A stretch of DNA of 64,000 nt, from assembly GCA_964019165.1 (NCBI GenBank), contig OZ025270.1, positions 11,689,150 to 11,753,149 of the forward strand. Reading direction: 5' to 3'. A model generated the notes under the pieces. It was not told the origin of the DNA. It ran no database searches and worked only from the letters and a program-made list of their open reading frames with translations. The stretch is from Mastigias papua. Taxonomy: Eukaryota; Cnidaria; Scyphozoa; Rhizostomeae; Mastigiidae. A program made the position numbers and the translations under genes. Each line of letters starts with the position of its first letter. The stretch's first letter is position 1. Shown here piece after piece: positions 1 to 64,000 of the stretch.

Positions 1-284
1 TAAAGTTTCTGAGACATACACAATGCGGAGGTCAAGAACTTTGGCTAGTTTTGATTGTGGTAAAAGAGGAAGGTTTATGATGAAGATTTGATGGCCGGAG
101 GAAGGTTAGAACTCTTTCTGGACTCTGCATTATATAACATTAGCATTCTATTGAAAAGTGTCGACTGTGGCATCAGAAATCACGCACAATCTTTTAATGC
201 CACACCTATGCCGTCAGCAAACTTCCTTTACAACCTCTCCCCCAGAAGTATCATCTTCATGACGACCCTGGTCCTAACCCTAAG
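1..284. other. Unassigned 3' flank
   Basis: This is AT-rich sequence downstream of the main gene. I see no convincing coding, RNA or repeat structure here. Confidence 0.4.
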
Positions 285-1495
285 CAGGGGTGGCGCCAGA
301 GGCGGGCAGGGGGTTATAGCTCCTCTTCGGGAATCTTTAGATTCCCGTCGAGGAAAAATCTGACATTTCGTCGGGGAATTTCTAGCTGAAAACTACTGTA
401 CTGACTACAGGCTGATCACATCACATAGTGTTGTATTTGTATGTTCTCATGTCTCTGTCTTTTCTGTACCAAAACTATGGGTGTAGCATACGTCGAGGTT
501 TAGTAGATAAATCAATATGATTTAATACGTTGTTGGCAAATCTAAGTATTTGAAAACTTCGACCATGAATCTTCAAACTTTACAACTTGGTGTCGAACTT
601 GTATTTAGCAGTGTTCTTCTGTAGGGGTAACTTACATCGATAAAACGTACTCAGTAGAATGGAATATCAATTGGATTGGCAGTTTCTAGCAATGCATATG
701 GGACTGGGATTTAAGACCTTCCTCCAACTTTTTCCTATGACTTATGTTGAAAATAAATCGAACACGTGAACAGTTACAACTCTACATTTATCGCTCGAGC
801 AACGGAAATCAGTGCCAGGGCTGTTGATAACGTACTGTTGTGTTAATTGGGAATTTACTGACTATTCCTTTGGGTATTTTACTATGTTATTTGTAATAAT
901 TTTAGATTTGTTCTGTATACCGTATTTGGTATTATTAGGTGTTCGAGTTTTGTTAATAATTAGGTCCCGACGTCCTCTAGTCCTTATTAGTAGTAGTGGT
1001 ATAGGCTGAGGCAAGAAAACGACGAGACCAGAAGATAGAGAAAAGCTGCAATTAAATAGAAGGCAATGTCTGAGTTTACCTTAAGAAGTTAGTCATAGTT
1101 AAGTTTAAGGATCTAGAACAGACGCAAGACGCAAGATGAAAGTAATAAGACTCCAAGCCCGACGCCCTCTATAAAAGTAAAGATACGCCAGAATCGCGAA
1201 AAGGTCGTAAGTTGTTGATTTGTATTCTTAGTTTATATTTAGTTATACCTGCAAGAAGTAGTGGTTTAACACTTTCAACTTCTTTATGCTCATTGTAGAT
1301 TGGACCTAGATCTGTGCCTAAGCACTCTACCACTTTGTCAAATGTTAACCTGGGAGATGAATTTTATGCCAATATAGACGGCAGAATTTAAAAGGGTGCC
1401 TTATCGGTTATGCAGCTGATCTATGTTGCCCCAGTCGGGGACCTTAGAGCGCTGTCGGGGACCTTAGAGCGCTGTCGGGGAAATCCTGGCGCCAA
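285..1495. mobile_element. Non-autonomous DNA element, family 1 copy A
   Basis: The ends form a short inverted repeat (left TGGCGCCAGAGG, right AATCCTGGCGCCA). Internal blocks, such as the stretch around 590-710 with ACTCAGTAGAATGGAATATC, match the element at 23347-24165. Near the right end the phrase GCTGTCGGGGACCTTAGAGC is tandemly repeated (1431-1480). No transposase is visible, so it is probably a MITE-like or internally deleted element. Confidence 0.5.
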
Positions 1496-2147
1496 CCGAA
1501 AGACATGAAATTTTTCGTTAATTTTCTAGAGAAAGCACGCATTTTCAGTCAATAAAAAATAATCTAATAATAATCGTAGGCTTATAGCCAAGAACTTTTA
1601 AGAATATGAAGGCCAATCAAAATTGAGGTATTCCTTAAAAAAGATTATTAATTTGAATTAGCCATTTCATTCTACACAAGCAGAGGATTGGTTTTACAGA
1701 GAATATGTGACAGATATTGGTCACCACTTCCTCCTATATACGCCAATCACTGAAAGCGAGCGTGAAATTAACCGCAAATGAGCATTGAATAAGGACGGTA
1801 GTTTAGATCTTTATGGGGACTGATTACAAGCGTCTTTCGAAAATAAAAGACAATGCAAAAGAGGATTTCAAAGCTCTGATGCGTGGTCTTGAAGAATTAA
1901 AATTTGGTGTCAGCTTTGAGAAATCAAAACCTTGATTGCTGCCAATTGATTAATGGTAGGAGCTACCCTAGGGAATTTACTTTACTACCTCCCCTTTGAT
2001 CTTATCAACAAGAACTTTCCAAGCTGACGAGCAGAAATAACACAGGAAGATAGTGAAAGATTATGTCATCATTAATAACAGACACCTAAAATTTCGTATA
2101 AAAGAACAGTAAAAAAGAAAGCTATACTAAGCATTGTGCTCAAAGTC
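1496..2147. other. 3' untranslated or flanking region of the main gene
   Basis: This lies immediately downstream of the TAA stop at 2148 on the minus strand. I did not find an obvious AATAAA signal close to the stop, so the transcript end is not placed. Confidence 0.3.
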
Positions 2148-59807
<57,660 letters not shown>

Positions 59808-59865
59808 CTGTAAAAGTTTGTGCTTGTATATAAATATATAAATATACAAAAATACATACACATAC

Positions 59866-59867
<2 letters not shown>

Positions 59868-59940
<73 letters not shown>

Positions 59941-59998
59941 TATATATATATAATATGTATGTGTGTATGTATTTCTGTGTATATATATATATATATAT
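59868..59998. repeat. (TA)n microsatellite
   Basis: About 70 nt of TA, a TATAATATGTATGTGTGTAT interruption, and a further short TA run. Confidence 0.95.
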
Positions 59999-60060
59999 TA
60001 TGCTCAGAAAATCACGAGAAATTTAAAACTGCTATCCTTGTTACTCACTAGCTACTGATT

Positions 60061-61197
<1,137 letters not shown>

Positions 61198-61859
61198 ATG
61201 GAGACTAAGGACAAAACGTGTTTTTCTTATAAAAAGAACATGTATAAATCTATCGCTTCGGCGCGGAAACTTCACATTGATACAGTCACGAGAAAAAAAC
61301 CAGACAAACCTCGTCAACGGGAATTTTTTGATGTAGAGGTTATTGATCCCAGGATAGTGGATGGAGTTCTTGAGCGTAAAGTTCGATATGTTGGTTATGG
61401 GAAAAAATATAACGAGTGGCTGCCTGCCATTGAAGCAGTCAGAGCATCTAGAGATGACACGACCAAAATTCTCGCAGGCTGTTAAAGCTGATTTGGCTCG
61501 AATCAAAATTTGCATAAAAGAGTCTCTCAGTTTTGCGTAAAATGGACACTATTCGAGAGGTGAATGAAATTATAACACCAGAAACTTGGATAGTAATTTC
61601 AGGTTACCTTGAAAAACTAAAGGTATTTCCCAAACGTCCGATCGCATTGTTTGCTACAGAAGAGTCAATGGCCACTCTTTTCAATGAAAAATCCTGGGGA
61701 CGGAGAGTTTTGCATAGTGGCGGTGATACAATTGCAACAAATATGGCCATATTTCATGTCACTGCTTTTAATAAGAAGCCCCTTCCTGATTACTGCGAGA
61801 TAAATGGTATCCTCGTTCTCTCGCCCATATCACGTAGACTCAGCATTAAATTCTGATTT
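61198..61859 (+). pseudogene. Transposon-type ORF with chromodomain-like motif, frameshifted
   Basis: The first part (61198-61485) contains FFDVEVIDPRIVDGVLERKV, then RYVGYGKKYNEWLPAIEAV, like a chromo/tudor-type barrel. The frame then shifts at about 61465 and again at about 61540, after which VNEIITPETWIVISGYLEKL continues to a stop at 61856. The pieces appear to be one protein broken by two small indels. I believe the family occurs in many copies in invertebrate genomes, which fits a mobile element, but I cannot name it. Confidence 0.5.
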
Positions 61860-62077
61860 GTTGTGAAAATTGAACTGAAGAATAACAATACATAAATTTA
61901 CCCATTATAGAGCTGCAAAAAAATTTTTGTAGATCTTTGAAATTGCCTAGTATGCCTTATGCTTAAGGGGCTCTGTTAAATTTTATTTGCATTTTGTAAA
62001 ACTTTAGTGTAATCTTATTGCTGAGTATTATTAGCAGACTTAAGCTCGGTACATGTTTTATGGGAATGCCCTTTCTT

Positions 62078-64000
62078 CTAGCAATTTCTACATGTCCATT
62101 TGAATTTAGCTTCTTGTTTTGCTCCATTGAATTGAAGCTTTCTAATTCTGTTCAGCTTCTGCAGTATTTGCTTCATTGCAGCCTCATGACAAAGGCTTGT
62201 GGCTCCAAAGTACCATTTTGTTATATCTCCATTCAATTTCTCCAGCCCCTGTTGTGTGAATTGGCACAAGTTTCCATTTAACTTAACTGATTCAGCAACA
62301 TGATTAATAAGTATGTGCATATAAGGTGTGGTATCTTTCAGTGGATATACCGTTGTATATTTATTTATCCACTCCTTTGCTGAATCTGTGAAGCTAGATA
62401 TTGCATCATTCAATTGACTCTCAGGTTTGTCCAGAGTAGTAATAATTTCTGTAAAACCATCCCAAACTTGCTGAATATATGAGAGCTTTCTGGCATCAAA
62501 ATTTGGCAATAAGTTAGGTGTATGAATTTTCTGAGTTATTTTATATTTTTCAGGCCCTGTAAAAGTTCTAGATTTCATCAGTTTGGTATCTTTGTCAACA
62601 TAAAATGGCTCATAGATTCCCAGTTCCTTAATGAAATTCTCAAATCCATTGATATGCTTGTATCTACCCCTTTCTGAGCTTTAATACTGAGTTAATTTCA
62701 TAATATTGTCCTGGGTTTTGAGCTCCTTTATCAATTGATTAATCAATTGATCTGCTATTCTTAAAAATAGATGCAACCTACCAGGGACAACTCTTGTTAA
62801 TGGTATGCTATAAAATTTTGGTGGGTTAGAACAATTGAACTTTTTGCCCTTTGAACTCTCTATAGAGAACTGCTCTATTTCACAAATTGTTCTAGCACCT
62901 TTTTCTGGGTCACTCATTGACAATTCCCTTGTTGTATCATACCCCTTTGATGCTCTACATTTGCACCATATACAAGAAAAAGTTGATGAGCAGGCATCAA
63001 GAAATATATATATACTATATTTAGAAACCTTAGGTCTCCTCCTAAGTAATATTCAATTGGGACTCTTGCTTCAAGTATTTCAAGAGTTTTAAATTCGTCA
63101 ATGTCTCTCTTTACATCTAGTAATGCATTGGTCAGAAACTTATACTTTTCTGAATCTTTGAAAAGTGCAAGGGGAATGTTACCCTCTGAAGATCTGGCAT
63201 TTGGTAAATCTGGAGTAGTAAATGTCATGCTAATGAGGTGCAGCTTATTACCTACCCATGTACCATCACCTGACAGCTTAACTCTTATTACCCTAGGAAT
63301 ATCAAATAATTTGTTTTTCATATAACTTGCAACAGCAATTGGCAAGATTGTCTTTATAGATTGCTGAAAACCTTTGACCCCTTTGCCAATAGGTCTAATG
63401 TCAAATGAGTTATTCAGCTCATTAATTTTTGACTTCATAATGTGTGATCTTGGTAATTTTCTGTTGAGCATTGACAGCTCATGGTAAGTACCATGGCTCA
63501 TGTTAAATTTGTCCTTTGCATAAAGATACATTAAAATACCACTTGTTGTATCTGCCTCCTTTTCCTGGCACTTGCTGGGGTCAAGCTCTATTATTTAATG
63601 CCGTTTATTCTCATTTAAAACCTCAAGCCTTATAGGGGTGGCCTGCTGTAGCCTCAGAAAAGCTAGTGCATTATTGCAGTTAAATCCTTTCTTTGCTTTC
63701 TTAGCCTATTTATGTGGGAATTGGAACAATTTCTGTGATGTGCTCCTTTAATTAGTTTTCTGGATAGCATCTGTAGCCATCTGTCATGTTTTGCTTTTAA
63801 GTTCTTTTTAGCTTCTTTTTCTTCTTCAAACTCTTGCTCAATCTTCAGTCTCTTTGCCTTTTCTATCTCTAGTTCACCTTCAATCTTCTCTCTAAGGAAC
63901 TATATTTTAATTCACATTTGTAGCTCTCAGACCCCCATTTACCAAGAAGTCTGTACATTGCCCTCCCTCCTGAGCATTTCCTTAGTTGTGATAATAACCT
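62078..64000 (-). pseudogene. Large transposon-derived ORF, frameshifted and running off the window
   Basis: Minus-strand frames give, in order: GRAMYRLLGKWGSESYKCEL (near 63950), IRVKLSGDGTWVGNKLHLIS, then ARVPIEYYLGGDLRFL. After a frameshift near 63010 come SCIWCKCRASKG, PLTRVVPGRLHLFLRIADQL, and, after another break near 62685, TPYMHILINHVAESVKLNGN, then QFTQQGLEKLNGDITKWYFG, with a stop at 62078. SGDGT, the YLGGD segment and CIWCKC are typical of a multicopy protein of sponges and cnidarians that looks like a DDE-type transposase (recalled, not searched). At least two frameshifts show this copy is dead. Confidence 0.6.

Overview
The window is animal nuclear DNA. It has long AT-rich introns, abundant (TA)n and (CA)n/(TG)n microsatellites, a tRNA-derived SINE, LINE and Penelope-like retroelement fragments, a mariner and a pogo-like transposon, MITEs, and one intron-rich secreted-protease gene. 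The astacin/TSP1/MAM/trypsin domain mix and the repeat families suggest a marine invertebrate, most likely an early-branching metazoan such as a cnidarian or a sponge. The species cannot be fixed from the sequence alone.  MAIN GENE (minus strand, about 59,810 down to 2,148; 28 exons recognised). Reading 5' to 3' on the minus strand, the exons are: six short acidic propeptide exons (four carry an RKEAI[E/D][S/T]GTF-like motif); a four-exon astacin zinc metalloprotease domain; a TSP1 exon; a Pro/Thr linker joined to a complete trypsin-type S1 protease (four exons, His/Asp/Ser all present); a linker exon; three MAM domains of three exons each, separated by Pro/Thr-rich linker exons; and a second S1 protease with an elastase/chymotrypsin-like pocket, ending in a stop codon at 2,148. 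I checked the splice phases by hand. All exons join in frame, and phase 1 is used at almost every domain border. The two gaps are one exon of the second S1 domain that I could not find and an uncertain 5' end. The visible exons encode about 1,450 residues with three protease domains of two catalytic types in one predicted secreted chain. This is the most unusual thing in the window.  LAYOUT. 1-2,147: 3' flank with a mobile repeat. 2,148-5,486: second S1 protease. 5,487-11,264: introns with nested DNA transposons. 11,265-26,408: three MAM modules, duplicated together with their introns and later invaded by a foldback element, a pogo-like element, a LINE and MITEs. 27,033-34,584: linker and first S1 protease. 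35,253-43,840: TSP1 and astacin. 42,300-60,200: intron territory dominated by (TA)n/(CA)n arrays, Penelope-like elements, a mariner and a decayed LINE, with the small propeptide exons scattered through it. 60,200-64,000: no host exon recognised; decayed transposon-type ORFs, including a large minus-strand ORF that runs off the window.  HOW IT MAY WORK TOGETHER (inference). The first S1 domain has a trypsin-like pocket (Asp at position 189). The second S1 domain has an Arg before its mature N-terminus, and the astacin propeptide ends in Lys-Arg. The trypsin-like unit could therefore activate the other two, giving a self-contained proteolytic cascade tethered through TSP1 and MAM adhesion modules.
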